A stretch of DNA of 64,000 nucleotides from Anaerolineae bacterium (lineage in GTDB: Bacteria > Chloroflexota > Anaerolineae > Aggregatilineales > Phototrophicaceae), in NCBI GenBank assembly GCA_023382675.1, contig JAHDWN010000028.1, forward strand, positions 29,046 through 93,045, given 5' to 3'. The position numbers and the translations under genes are program-made. The notes under the pieces are model-generated. The model had not been told where the DNA came from. It was given only the letters and a program-made list of their open reading frames with translations, and did not search any database. Of the stretch, positions 20,888 to 28,945 are shown one piece after another. Position 1 is the stretch's first letter. Every line of letters starts with the position of its first letter.

Positions 20888-21892
20888 TTAGAGTAAAGCC
20901 GTCGTTTCTGGGAAGCCGAACATGAGATTGAAACACTGCACGGCCTGCCCGCTCGCGCCTTTGCGCAAATTATCGGTCACGCTGGTGACGTGCAGATATT
21001 CCGGCGTGACGGGCGTGAGGCTGATGGCTGCGCCGTTGGTGCGCACGACGTGGCGCAGAGTCGCCTGCGCTTTTGGCGGCAGCACCTTGACCAGCGGCTC
21101 TTGCGAGTAGGTCTCTTCGTAGAGTTCCTGCGCCTGATCGCTCGTGTGCCCGTCGCCCATTTCGACGTAGATGCTCGCCATCAGGCCACGATCCACCGGC
21201 AGCAGATGCGGCGTGAAGATGAGCGTGCCAACCGAATCGTCGAGCTTGTGGATTTCCTGCTCGATTTCGCCGACATGGCGATGCGAGCGCCCCGGATTGT
21301 AGGGTGAGAAGTTGCCAAAGACCTCGACAAAATGGGTGTTGGGTTTGGGTTCGCGCCCAGCCCCGCTGACGCCGGATTTCGCATCGACGATGATCGGGCG
21401 GCCAGGCTTGAGCCAGCCGTGTTTGAGCAGTGGGTACAGCCCCAGGAGCGTGGTCGTCGGGTAGCAGCCCGGCGCGGCAACGACACGCTGACCAGCAATC
21501 TGTGCGCGGTGGATCTCAGGCAAGCCATAGGGCGCGTCGAGCATGTCCGGGTAGGGGTGTACGTGCCCGTACCACTGCTGATACGCTTCGGCGCTGTCCA
21601 GGCGCAAGTCTGCCGAGAGATCGATGACCGCGACGCCAGCATCCACCGCTCGACGAGCGACCTCAGCAGAAACGCCATGGGGCAGTGCCAGGAAAACGAC
21701 ATCGACATCCGCCAGCGAAGCCTCGTCCGTCTTGACATAGGTCAGTGCTGTGTGTTCGACTGGCTGACCGGCGTAGGTATTCGAGACCGCAAAAACGAGT
21801 TCGACGTAGGGATGCCGCGCCAGAATCTCGACCAGATCCAGGCCAGCGTAACCCGACGCACCGTATACCCCAACCCGCAGTGTTTGATGCAT
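20888..21892 (-). CDS. argC: N-acetyl-gamma-glutamyl-phosphate reductase
   Basis: A 334-residue ArgC. The NADP loop VGVYGASGYAGLDLV is at the N-terminus and the catalytic cysteine is Cys143 in APGCYPTT. It reduces acetylglutamyl phosphate to the semialdehyde. I choose ATG 21892 because AGGAG sits eight bases upstream; an in-frame TTG at 21898 leaves only two bases. It is first in the arg operon and is immediately preceded by an intrinsic terminator and an Arg-rich leader ORF. Confidence 0.96.
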   Translation of the reverse strand: MHQTLRVGVYGASGYAGLDLVEILARHPYVELVFAVSNTYAGQPVEHTALTYVKTDEASLADVDVVFLALPHGVSAEVARRAVDAGVAVIDLSADLRLDSAEAYQQWYGHVHPYPDMLDAPYGLPEIHRAQIAGQRVVAAPGCYPTTTLLGLYPLLKHGWLKPGRPIIVDAKSGVSGAGREPKPNTHFVEVFGNFSPYNPGRSHRHVGEIEQEIHKLDDSVGTLIFTPHLLPVDRGLMASIYVEMGDGHTSDQAQELYEETYSQEPLVKVLPPKAQATLRHVVRTNGAAISLTPVTPEYLHVTSVTDNLRKGASGQAVQCFNLMFGFPETTALL

Positions 21893-21933
21893 AGACAACG
21901 CTCCTGAACTCAGGTATCACCAATGAAAGAAAC

Positions 21934-21964
21934 AAAAAAAACCCCTGCCGGTCGAGGTCAGGGG
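21934..21964 (-). terminator. Intrinsic terminator (attenuator) 42 bases before argC
   Basis: The minus strand reads CCCCTG, an 11-base loop, then CAGGGG followed directly by eight T residues. Inside the loop CC and GG can extend the stem past a bulged A. It stands before, not after, the operon, so it can only work as conditional termination. Segments upstream can pair with its 5' arm (see the leader entries). Confidence 0.85.
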
Positions 21965-22000
21965 GTGGGTCTGCGTCAATGATGCCCGGCTGTCGTGCCG

Positions 22001-22102
22001 CTAACGCAAAACTCCCAACCAGACCTCTCGTGTCTGTGGGCGGCGGCTACGGCGACGACGCAATGCCGTTGGTTGATTGCACGACAGCGACAAATCACTC
22101 AC
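22001..22102 (-). CDS. Arg-rich leader peptide upstream of argC
   Basis: A 33-codon ORF starting with GTG at 22102 and ending in TAG. Eight codons are Arg, six of them within seven positions (LRRRRSRRP, codons 14-22), plus codons 25 and 33. It precedes an intrinsic terminator and the arginine operon, which is the layout of amino-acid leader peptides such as HisL or ThrL. There is no ATG; the ribosome-binding site is weak (GAGTGAG). Its GTGA start overlaps the stop of a short upstream ORF, which may deliver ribosomes by coupling. The peptide itself probably has no function. Confidence 0.65.
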   Translation of the reverse strand: MSDLSLSCNQPTALRRRRSRRPQTREVWLGVLR

Positions 22103-22134
22103 GATTTTCTCACTCGGAATGTGGGCAACGTCAT
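22099..22134 (-). CDS. Possible leaderless 11-codon ORF coupled to the Arg leader
   Basis: ATG at 22134 encodes MTLPTFRVRKS and stops in TGA, which overlaps the GTG of the Arg-rich ORF as GTGA. The ATG lies about seven bases after the predicted -10, so the mRNA might begin at or near it. It contains two Arg codons. Real translation is conjectural. Confidence 0.35.
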   Translation of the reverse strand: MTLPTFRVRKS

Positions 22135-22138
22135 CGTG

Positions 22139-22167
22139 AGTTTATGTTTTTCCGGCCTGATTGTCAA
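22139..22167 (-). promoter_or_regulatory. Promoter of the arginine operon
   Basis: A perfect -35 TTGACA (22162-22167), a 17-base spacer and -10 TAAACT (22139-22144, four of six). It lies directly upstream of the attenuator leader. The start site is expected near 22134. Confidence 0.75.
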
Positions 22168-22280
22168 CAAATTCGCTAAATGGCGCACGATCTCGCTCAG
22201 GCAGACACATTCACAATTTACGTACACAAACCTTCCTTGACGCGCACGCATTCCACCCCTACCATGCAGAGAGAACAGGA

Positions 22281-23219
22281 ATGCACACGGACGCAACCCC
22301 TGCGATGATCGAAGTCAAACATCTGACCAAGCGTTATGGCACCCGCGTGGCGGTCGATAACATCAGCTTCAAGGCCAACTCCGGGGAAATCGTCGGGCTG
22401 CTCGGCCCGAACGGCGCGGGCAAGACTACCACGATGCGCGTCCTCACGGGCTTTATGCCGCCATCGGCTGGCAGCGCCACAATTGCCGGTTATGACATAA
22501 TGCGCGAGTCGGCCAGCGCGCGCGGCCAGGTCGGCTATCTGCCCGAACGGGTGCCCGTGTACCCGGATATGACCGTCCATGGTTACGTCGCCTTCTGGGC
22601 AAAACTCCGCGGTGTGCGCAACCCACGCGCGCAGGCCGACGTTGCCCTGGAGCATGTGCAACTCAGCGACCGCAGAAATACACTGGTACGCAATCTTTCC
22701 AAAGGGATGCGGCAGCGCTTGGGCCTGGCGCAGGCGCTCGTGCATAACCCGCCGGTGATCATCCTCGACGAGCCGACCATCGGCATCGATCCGCAGCAGG
22801 TCATCGAGGTGCGCGACGCGGTGCGCGAACTCGGCCAGGATCACACCGTGCTCTTGAGCACGCACATTCTGTCGGAGGCGGAGCAGGTCTGCGACCGGGT
22901 GATCATCATCAACAAAGGCCACATCGTCGCTCAGGGAAAACCTGCGGAACTGCGGCGCAAGCTCCAGCCAGAAATGCATCTCTACGTCGTTCTCGGCGGC
23001 AAGAAAGACCGAGGAGAAAAGCTCCTGCGTTCAATACCCGGCATCGAGGCGGTCGAAGCAGCCGGCGAAGGTTTTAACGTGCGCGTCAAGAAGGGCGCGG
23101 ACATTCGCACTGAGTTGATCGATCAGGCGCTGCATGCAGGCTATACGATCCAGGAAATGCGTCCGGTGATGATGACGTTAGAGAATATGTTTCTTGACAT
23201 CATCGGCAGGGAGGCATAA
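22281..23219 (+). CDS. ABC transporter ATP-binding protein (Gld-like)
   Basis: A 312-residue ABC ATPase of the ABC-2 export class. Walker A is GPNGAGKTT, the signature is LSKGMRQRLG and Walker B is VIILDEPTIGIDP. I start it at ATG 22281; a second ATG at 22305 is possible. The C-terminal 80 residues form the small beta domain found in NatA/GldA-type ATPases. It is followed by a permease, a GldG-like protein and a DUF4340 protein with gaps of three bases or fewer, a well-known exporter cassette in Bacteroidota and other phyla. The substrate is unknown. Confidence 0.92.
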   Translation: MHTDATPAMIEVKHLTKRYGTRVAVDNISFKANSGEIVGLLGPNGAGKTTTMRVLTGFMPPSAGSATIAGYDIMRESASARGQVGYLPERVPVYPDMTVHGYVAFWAKLRGVRNPRAQADVALEHVQLSDRRNTLVRNLSKGMRQRLGLAQALVHNPPVIILDEPTIGIDPQQVIEVRDAVRELGQDHTVLLSTHILSEAEQVCDRVIIINKGHIVAQGKPAELRRKLQPEMHLYVVLGGKKDRGEKLLRSIPGIEAVEAAGEGFNVRVKKGADIRTELIDQALHAGYTIQEMRPVMMTLENMFLDIIGREA

Positions 23220-23222
23220 GCG

Positions 23223-23948
23223 ATGGCCGGTGTATTTACCGTCTTTCAACGCGAAATCGGCAGCTATTTTTCATCGCTGTATGCCTATTTGATCGCATTC
23301 GCCCTGCTGGTGATCATGGGCATTCTGTTCATCACTGATCTCGACAACGCCGCAGGGCAAAGACCGCCTGATCCGTCCGTCATTCCGACGTTTCTCTCGT
23401 TCGCGATGATCTTCTTCGCCCCGCTGCTGACCATGCGCTTGCTGGCGGAAGAAAAGCGCGAAGGCACACTTGAACTCTTGTTGACAGCCCCGGCCAGCGA
23501 TACAGGCATCGTCGTCGGCAAATTCCTGGGCGCGTGGACGTATTACACGTTGATCCTGGCGATCTCATTCCTGTACCAACTGATTCTGATGGGAATCGCC
23601 CAACCCGACCTGGCGCGTGCCATCGCCGCCTATATTGGCATCTGGCTCTATGGCGGCGCGTGTATGTCCGTCGGCATGGTGTTTTCGGCGATCACAGAGA
23701 ATCAGATCGTGGCTGCGTTTCTGGCGTCGGCCATGCTGTTCTTGTTCTGGATCGGCGACCGTGTCGGCCAGGTAGTCACTAATATCGAGGTGGCGCAGGT
23801 CTTGCGCGAACTCACGCTGCAAGGGCACTTTTCGACCTCCTTCGCCTACGGCTTGCTGCACGCGGAGGACGTGGTTTACTTTGCGGGCATCATCGTCGTT
23901 ATGTTGTTTATCACAGTGCGGCTAGTCGAATCGAATCGGTGGCGTTAA
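23223..23948 (+). CDS. ABC-2 type permease (GldF-like)
   Basis: A 241-residue protein with six hydrophobic segments. The cytoplasmic loop after TM2 holds LLAEEKREGTLELLLTAP, the hallmark of ABC-2 permeases that contact the ATPase. It is the membrane channel for the ATPase encoded three bases upstream. The adjacent GldG-like gene begins at the base after its stop codon, which supports a fixed complex. Substrate unknown. Confidence 0.9.
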   Translation: MAGVFTVFQREIGSYFSSLYAYLIAFALLVIMGILFITDLDNAAGQRPPDPSVIPTFLSFAMIFFAPLLTMRLLAEEKREGTLELLLTAPASDTGIVVGKFLGAWTYYTLILAISFLYQLILMGIAQPDLARAIAAYIGIWLYGGACMSVGMVFSAITENQIVAAFLASAMLFLFWIGDRVGQVVTNIEVAQVLRELTLQGHFSTSFAYGLLHAEDVVYFAGIIVVMLFITVRLVESNRWR

Positions 23949-25580
23949 ATGCGGCAGCAGAACAGCGATGTAGTGATCACACGCCAGCGTGTCGGCCAGA
24001 TCGGCAGTTATGCTTTCGGCCTGGCGCTGCTCATTGGCGTTCTTGGCCTCGTCTGGACAGGCTGGTCAACGCCAGTCATCATCGCCTTTCTGGTGGCGGC
24101 GGTCGGCCTGGCGACATGGGCTACCTTTACACCCCGCGATTTCGCCGCATTCATCACGGGACGTCAGGCGCGCTACGGGACGATTGCCTTCTTTTCAGTC
24201 ATCCTGCTCAGCGGCATCGTCGCCATGACCTACCTGCTGGTGCGCGAGCGCGCGCTCACATTCGATCTGACGATGAGCGAGGAATTTACCCTCAGCCCAG
24301 AGACGAAAGACATGCTGCGGCGGGTCACACGCCCGGTGCAAATCACAGGCTTCTATTCCTCGCAGAACCTGCTCTTGCGCGCGATTGACGACCAGTTTTT
24401 CCGCCTGTACGAAACTGAGACAAACGGGCTGATCCGGCGTGTCTATATCGACCCGGATGAAGCACCCGCCGTGGCAGCCAGCTTCGGCGCGACCGATGGC
24501 TCGGTCTATATCTCCTACGTGAATGACGATGGCAGCGTCGATACAGCGACTCTGGCACGGGTGCCGCGCAGCGACAGCCAGGAACGCGACATGACGGAAG
24601 CGATCCTCCGGCTCCAGATTGCAGGGACGGTCACGGTCTATTTCGACACCAGCCACAGCGCGCGCGATCCACTGGATACCTCGCCGGAAGGTCTCTCCGG
24701 CATCCACGCCGGCATTCAGGAGAGCGGCCTGATCACAGCGCCGCTGGACATGACCACACTGGGGGAGGCGAATGGCGATGTGCCCGCTGATGCCGCTGCC
24801 GTGCTGCTGGTGCGCCCGCTGACGGATTATTCTGAGGCCGAGATCGCCGTCATGGATCGCTATCTCGATAGGGGCGGCGGGCTGTTCATCATGGCCGATG
24901 TGCTCTTCAACGACGATCCATTCTTGAAGCAGGACGGCGCATTCGACCAGTATTTGTGGGTCAACTTCGGCATTCGCGCGCTCGACGCCGCCATTGTCGA
25001 TCCGGTGGCGAGCGACCGCTCTGCGCTGGATGTGTACAGCGCCGCCGCTTTCACGGGCACTGTCACCGACCGCTTCGATCCGCAAACAGACCCGGCCCTA
25101 TTTCGGCTGGCACGGGTGATTGAAGTCAATCTTGAGAGTGCGCCGGCCAATGTGGCGAATGGCAAGCTGGTGCTGACCTCCGAACTCGCCTACGGCGAAA
25201 CCAATTTGCCGCAGTTAGGGCAGACCAACACCTTTGCCTTTGACGACGGCGTGGACTTGCGTGGGCCGCTGACCATTGCCGGTTGGTCATGGGATCAGAC
25301 GACCAATGGGCGTGTTTTGTTGATTGGCGACAGCGATTTCGTCAGCAACGGCATGGTCGAACAGTATCTCGGCAATGGCATTCTCTTCACGGATGGCGTT
25401 GTCTGGCTCACCGACTTGAACGACGAGATTACCTTCCAGCCGCAGACCATCGGTGTCGTCCCCTTCTTCCCGCTTGACCAGCCGACGCGCAGCGCGCTCC
25501 TGTTCGGAGTCATCTTTCTCGTGCCCGGACTTGTGCTGGCGGCGGGTATCGTTATCTCGGCGAGGCGCGCTCGCCAATGA
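23949..25580 (+). CDS. GldG-like ABC exporter auxiliary protein
   Basis: A 543-residue protein with two N-terminal TMs and a third (about residues 78-98), then a large extracytoplasmic domain and a C-terminal TM (about 515-535). The outer domain starts with the segment LTMSEEFTLSPETKDMLRRV, the region that opens the GldG/ABC-type uncharacterised transport family, where the next strand reads VQITGFYS. Such proteins accompany ABC-2 permeases and may present substrate on the outer face. Its stop overlaps the start of the DUF4340 gene (ATGA). Specific role unknown. Confidence 0.85.
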   Translation: MRQQNSDVVITRQRVGQIGSYAFGLALLIGVLGLVWTGWSTPVIIAFLVAAVGLATWATFTPRDFAAFITGRQARYGTIAFFSVILLSGIVAMTYLLVRERALTFDLTMSEEFTLSPETKDMLRRVTRPVQITGFYSSQNLLLRAIDDQFFRLYETETNGLIRRVYIDPDEAPAVAASFGATDGSVYISYVNDDGSVDTATLARVPRSDSQERDMTEAILRLQIAGTVTVYFDTSHSARDPLDTSPEGLSGIHAGIQESGLITAPLDMTTLGEANGDVPADAAAVLLVRPLTDYSEAEIAVMDRYLDRGGGLFIMADVLFNDDPFLKQDGAFDQYLWVNFGIRALDAAIVDPVASDRSALDVYSAAAFTGTVTDRFDPQTDPALFRLARVIEVNLESAPANVANGKLVLTSELAYGETNLPQLGQTNTFAFDDGVDLRGPLTIAGWSWDQTTNGRVLLIGDSDFVSNGMVEQYLGNGILFTDGVVWLTDLNDEITFQPQTIGVVPFFPLDQPTRSALLFGVIFLVPGLVLAAGIVISARRARQ

Positions 25581-26131
25581 GAGACGGACGTCGAACACTC
25601 CTCCTGCTGGCGGCCATTTTCGGCGTTCTGCTGGTGGCAACACTATTGCGCGATAGAAGTTCAGACCAAGTGGAAGCGCCCACGCTGAATGACCTGCCAT
25701 TCGAGCGCGTGTTTCCAGCCCTCGCAGACGGCGATATTCAGGCGATCCGGCTTCAGGACCTGGCCGATAACAGTTTTCTGACTCTTGTCCGCGACGAGAC
25801 AGGCCAGTGGACTGCGCCGGATCTGCCCGGCGTGCTTGATCAGGAAATCGCCGCGTTGATCGTCCGCACGGTGGTCATCCTCCCGGTTCAGGGGATCTTC
25901 AGTTTGGCGGGCAATCCTGATCTGGCCGATTATGGCTTCAACCCTGACGGCAATCTCTTGATTCAGATTGTGCTCGCCAATGGCACACAACACGGCATCG
26001 TCGTCGGCGGCATATCGCCATCCGGCAACGGCGTCTATGCACTGGTAGATAGCCAACCCTCAATGTACTTGCTCGAACGCGCCGCAATCGCCTTCCTGGT
26101 CGCACAAATTCAGGCCCCGCCAACTGCTTGA
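25577..26131 (+). CDS. DUF4340 domain protein
   Basis: A 184-residue protein with one N-terminal TM (residues 6-24) and an outer beta-rich domain. The block IQAIRLQDLADN, then GQWTAPDLPG and the later YGFNPDG/NGVYALVDSQP, match DUF4340, which regularly follows GldG-like genes. It is shorter than many DUF4340 proteins, which carry two or more repeats. It closes the exporter operon, and its stop codon lies within the -35 of the rpoD promoter. Confidence 0.8.
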   Translation: MRDGRRTLLLLAAIFGVLLVATLLRDRSSDQVEAPTLNDLPFERVFPALADGDIQAIRLQDLADNSFLTLVRDETGQWTAPDLPGVLDQEIAALIVRTVVILPVQGIFSLAGNPDLADYGFNPDGNLLIQIVLANGTQHGIVVGGISPSGNGVYALVDSQPSMYLLERAAIAFLVAQIQAPPTA

Positions 26132-26156
26132 CATTAATCTTTAATGCGAGTATTGT
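26128..26156 (+). promoter_or_regulatory. rpoD promoter
   Basis: Perfect -35 TTGACA (26128-26133), a 17-base spacer and -10 TATTGT (26151-26156). It overlaps the DUF4340 stop codon and predicts a 5' UTR of roughly 150 bases. Confidence 0.65.
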
Positions 26157-26260
26157 AATTGATTGCACTGCCAAAATGCATTGCATGTCGGTATTCGACT
26201 TCTCGCATCAGTTATCTCACCCTACGTCAGTAATCCAAGACGTAACCTTGTATCTACACC

Positions 26261-26281
26261 ATAACACGTGTTGCGTGTTAT
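26261..26281 (+). promoter_or_regulatory. Perfect inverted repeat in the rpoD 5' UTR
   Basis: ATAACACG-TGTTG-CGTGTTAT is an eight-pair perfect inverted repeat 30 bases before the rpoD start. It may be an operator or a leader-RNA hairpin; no T-run follows, so it is not an intrinsic terminator. Confidence 0.5.
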
Positions 26282-26310
26282 AGTCTCAGTATTGTCTAGT
26301 GGTGTAACGT

Positions 26311-27573
26311 ATGTTCAAAGAAATGGTCAGTAATAAGGACGAACTGCGCAAGCAACTGATCGAAAAGGCACAGCGTCAAGGTGCGATTACCTTCGACGAG
26401 ATTCTGTCTTCGCTGCCTGAAGCAGAGCGCGACGTAGCGCTGCTTGACGACATTATCGACGAGCTGATGGACCTGGGGATTGAGATCTCCACGCCGACTG
26501 AGCACGACGATGAGCAGTTCCTGTCCACTGGCGGCTCGCGCCGGTCACGCAAGCCCGACTTCGATCTCGATCTCGCGGAACTCGACGAAGAGGAAATGAG
26601 CTTCGATTGGTTCAACGAGGAATTGATCGATGACGCGGGCTATCAGCATGCGCTCGATAGCGATGACGTTGTCGGCCTGTATCTTAAAGAAGCAGGCCGG
26701 GTTCCGCTGTTGACCGCCGAAGAAGAAGTGTCGCTGGCGAAACGTATGGAAAAGGCGGAGATGGCGCGTGAAATGCTCGAAACGCGCGGGTCTGAGCTGC
26801 CGCTTGACGATGTCTATACCCTGAAGGACATGATCACGGACGGCGAAGAAGCCCAGGAGCACCTCGTGCGCGCCAACGCGCGTCTGGTGATCAGCGTCGC
26901 CAAGAAATACATTGGCCGCGGCGTGCCCTTTCTGGATTTGATCCAGGAAGGCAACATCGGCTTGATCCGCGCGACCAACAAGTTCGAATACCAGCGCGGG
27001 CACAAGTTCAGTACCTATGCAACCTGGTGGATTCGCCAGGCCGTCAGCCGCGCCGTGGCCGACCAGGGACGCACGATTCGCGTGCCTGTTCACATGGGCG
27101 ACCAGCTCAATCGTATGCGCCGCATCCAGCTCCAACTGACACAGGAATTGGGGCGTGAGCCGTCGATTGAGGAACTGGCGCAAGGCATGGAGACTACGCC
27201 TGACAAGGTTGAAAACCTGATGGAGATCGCCCGCAGGCCGATCAGCCTTGAGACGCCAATTGACGATGAAGGCGATTCGACCTTCGGCGATTTCGTCGAG
27301 GACGTGAACAGTCCTGCGCCGACGGAAGAAGTCGCGACAAACATGCTGCAAGAGCATCTTAAGAAGTCGCTTGATCGTCTGCCAGCACGCGAAGCTCAGA
27401 TCCTGCGGCTTCGTTATGGTCTGGAAGATGGTCGCGTTTACACGCTGGAAGAGGTTGGGCAGGCGATTGGCGTGACGCGCGAGCGCGTTCGCCAACTGGA
27501 AGCCCAGGCGCTCAATCGTTTGCGCCAATCTTCCGCACATTTGATCCTCCGAGATTACCTCTACGAGGAGTAA
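26311..27573 (+). CDS. rpoD: Primary sigma factor RpoD/SigA
   Basis: A 420-residue group 1 sigma-70. Region 1.1 occupies the N-terminal 80 residues (ITFDEILSSLPEAE). Region 1.2 begins SDDVVGLYLKEAGRVPLL. Region 2 carries the core-binding and -10 recognition helices, with FSTYATWWIRQ at 233-242. Region 3 and the region 4.2 helix-turn-helix (TLEEVGQAIGVTRERVRQ) complete it. The presence of region 1.1 and the acidic linker argues for the housekeeping factor. Its target hexamers, TTGACA and TATAAT, appear at several promoters in this window. Confidence 0.96.
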   Translation: MFKEMVSNKDELRKQLIEKAQRQGAITFDEILSSLPEAERDVALLDDIIDELMDLGIEISTPTEHDDEQFLSTGGSRRSRKPDFDLDLAELDEEEMSFDWFNEELIDDAGYQHALDSDDVVGLYLKEAGRVPLLTAEEEVSLAKRMEKAEMAREMLETRGSELPLDDVYTLKDMITDGEEAQEHLVRANARLVISVAKKYIGRGVPFLDLIQEGNIGLIRATNKFEYQRGHKFSTYATWWIRQAVSRAVADQGRTIRVPVHMGDQLNRMRRIQLQLTQELGREPSIEELAQGMETTPDKVENLMEIARRPISLETPIDDEGDSTFGDFVEDVNSPAPTEEVATNMLQEHLKKSLDRLPAREAQILRLRYGLEDGRVYTLEEVGQAIGVTRERVRQLEAQALNRLRQSSAHLILRDYLYEE

Positions 27574-27579
27574 AGGTCG

Positions 27580-28365
27580 GTGCGCACGCGAGGCTCACGC
27601 GGCGTCAACTTGCTGGCGTTTCTGGCGCTGGCAGTCGGCGTGCTGCTGCTGCTGAGCAATTTTCTACTGCTCAGCGGCTTCAATGCGACATCGCTCTGGC
27701 CCTTGCTGCTGGTCATCGCCGGGGTGATCATCCTGTTTCAGGGTGACATCACCGATGCCAGCCAGGTGCGCCCGTTTGGGATCACACGCGGAACCGTTGA
27801 ATCGGGTACACTTGAGATCAGTGCAGGCGAGATCGATGTCGTAGTACACGATCTCGCCCGCGAAGGTCGTCTCGCCGCCGGCCAATACGCGGCAGACGCG
27901 CGCCCTGCCCTCGACCTCACCGATACGCACGCCATGCTGCGCATGAACCGCAGCGCCACCCCCTGGCTGTCATTTGGCGATTGGGATGTGGGGTTGGCCC
28001 AGGATTTGCCTTGGGATGTCTACGTGAGCACCAGTCTTGGGCAAGTTTCCGCCGATTTGGGCAACACCATCGTGCAAAAGGTCGTCATCGCCACGGGCAT
28101 TGGTGACGTTCGCCTCACTGCCCCACGCGAAGCCTTCGAACCGCTCATCCTGCGCTCGGCTGTCGGCGATCTGCATATCTATACACCGGCCGGAACCCGC
28201 GCGGTCATTCATGTTCACAAATCGCCGTTCCTGGGCATTCACGCCAACATGAGCCGTTACAGCCAGACGGAAACCGGCGAGTACGTGGCACGAAATGCCG
28301 ATTTTTCGCTGAAACCCGTCGAAATCCATGTGAGCGGAACGTTCGGCGAAGTCTATCTCGCCTGA
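27580..28365 (+). CDS. LiaF-like membrane/toastrack protein
   Basis: A 261-residue protein starting at GTG 27580, six bases after rpoD. Two close TMs (about 10-28 and 34-52) with the pattern LLLLSNFLLLSG...LWPLLLVIAGVIILF are the LiaI/LiaF-type hairpin. After it a beta-helical toastrack-like domain runs to the end with repeated GDVRL/GDLHI/GTFGEVYL turns. Relatives sense or buffer envelope stress; no LiaRS-like two-component pair is adjacent, so regulation here is unknown. Probably co-transcribed with rpoD. Confidence 0.75.
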   Translation: MRTRGSRGVNLLAFLALAVGVLLLLSNFLLLSGFNATSLWPLLLVIAGVIILFQGDITDASQVRPFGITRGTVESGTLEISAGEIDVVVHDLAREGRLAAGQYAADARPALDLTDTHAMLRMNRSATPWLSFGDWDVGLAQDLPWDVYVSTSLGQVSADLGNTIVQKVVIATGIGDVRLTAPREAFEPLILRSAVGDLHIYTPAGTRAVIHVHKSPFLGIHANMSRYSQTETGEYVARNADFSLKPVEIHVSGTFGEVYLA

Positions 28366-28372
28366 AAATCCT

Positions 28373-28930
28373 ATGTCCACGAGTTTGCGCTTCATCATTC
28401 GGGATGGTCTTGAAGGTGATATTGCCGGTTGCATGGCGCTCGATCACACCTACGAGACCGATCACGTCTGGCAGGTCTTCATCGAGCGCGAAGAGCCACT
28501 CTTTCACCAGATCAATTTTCAAACTGAACGGCTGCCGCGAACACTCGAAGTCGCCTATCCGGCGGACGAACGACGCCTCCGTCTGGCGCTGCCGGAAGCG
28601 CACGGCTTCCTGGTCGCGGCGACTCAGGACAGCAGCGATCTGCTTGGCTACCTGACACTCGGGAATGACCCCAGCTTGCGCAACGTCATGGTTAACGACA
28701 TTGTTGTGAACCGCCCCTATCGACGCAACCGGATTGGCTCGCGTTTGATGCACATTGCGCGGCGCTGGGCGCGCGAGCGCGAGGCTGAACGCCTGATTGT
28801 GGCACTCCACACGAAGAATTATCCCGGCATTCTCTTTTGTCAGGCTTCCGGTCTCGTATTTTGTGGATACAATGAACGGCACTTCAACAATCAGGACATG
28901 GCTCTCTTTTTCGGCCAAACACTCCGCTAA
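28373..28930 (+). CDS. GNAT-family N-acetyltransferase
   Basis: A 185-residue acetyltransferase. Motif A is RRNRIGSRLMHIARRWA (about residues 122-138), after a strand VNDIVVNRPY. The C-terminal motif B region reads NYPGILFCQASGLVFCGYN. It starts seven bases after the LiaF-like gene and is followed 15 bases later by the sensor protein, suggesting one operon with rpoD. The substrate cannot be read from sequence. Confidence 0.85.
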   Translation: MSTSLRFIIRDGLEGDIAGCMALDHTYETDHVWQVFIEREEPLFHQINFQTERLPRTLEVAYPADERRLRLALPEAHGFLVAATQDSSDLLGYLTLGNDPSLRNVMVNDIVVNRPYRRNRIGSRLMHIARRWAREREAERLIVALHTKNYPGILFCQASGLVFCGYNERHFNNQDMALFFGQTLR

Positions 28931-28945
28931 ACGCGAGATAATGGC

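Larger units (their letters stand above)
21934..22134 (-). promoter_or_regulatory. Arginine operon attenuator leader
   Basis: About 240 bases of leader separate the predicted start site near 22134 from argC. Visible pairings are: (a) a perfect 10-base inverted repeat, GCTGTCGTGC (22079-22088) with GCACGACAGC (21989-21998), flanking the Arg-codon run; (b) GAGGTC (22022-22027) with GACCTC (21954-21959), extendable by GG/CC and TGGG/CCCA across the terminator 5' arm, an antiterminator candidate; and (c) GGTCTG with CAGACC (21968-21973). Ribosome stalling on Arg codons would leave (b) free to form, whereas a ribosome at the stop codon would cover it and allow termination. No T-box consensus is seen. 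Confidence 0.7.

Noticed and set aside
21893..22167. T-box riboswitch upstream of argC
   Set aside because: The AGGGTGG-N-ACCGCG box and stem I elements are not visible on the transcribed strand; codon-run attenuation explains the leader better.
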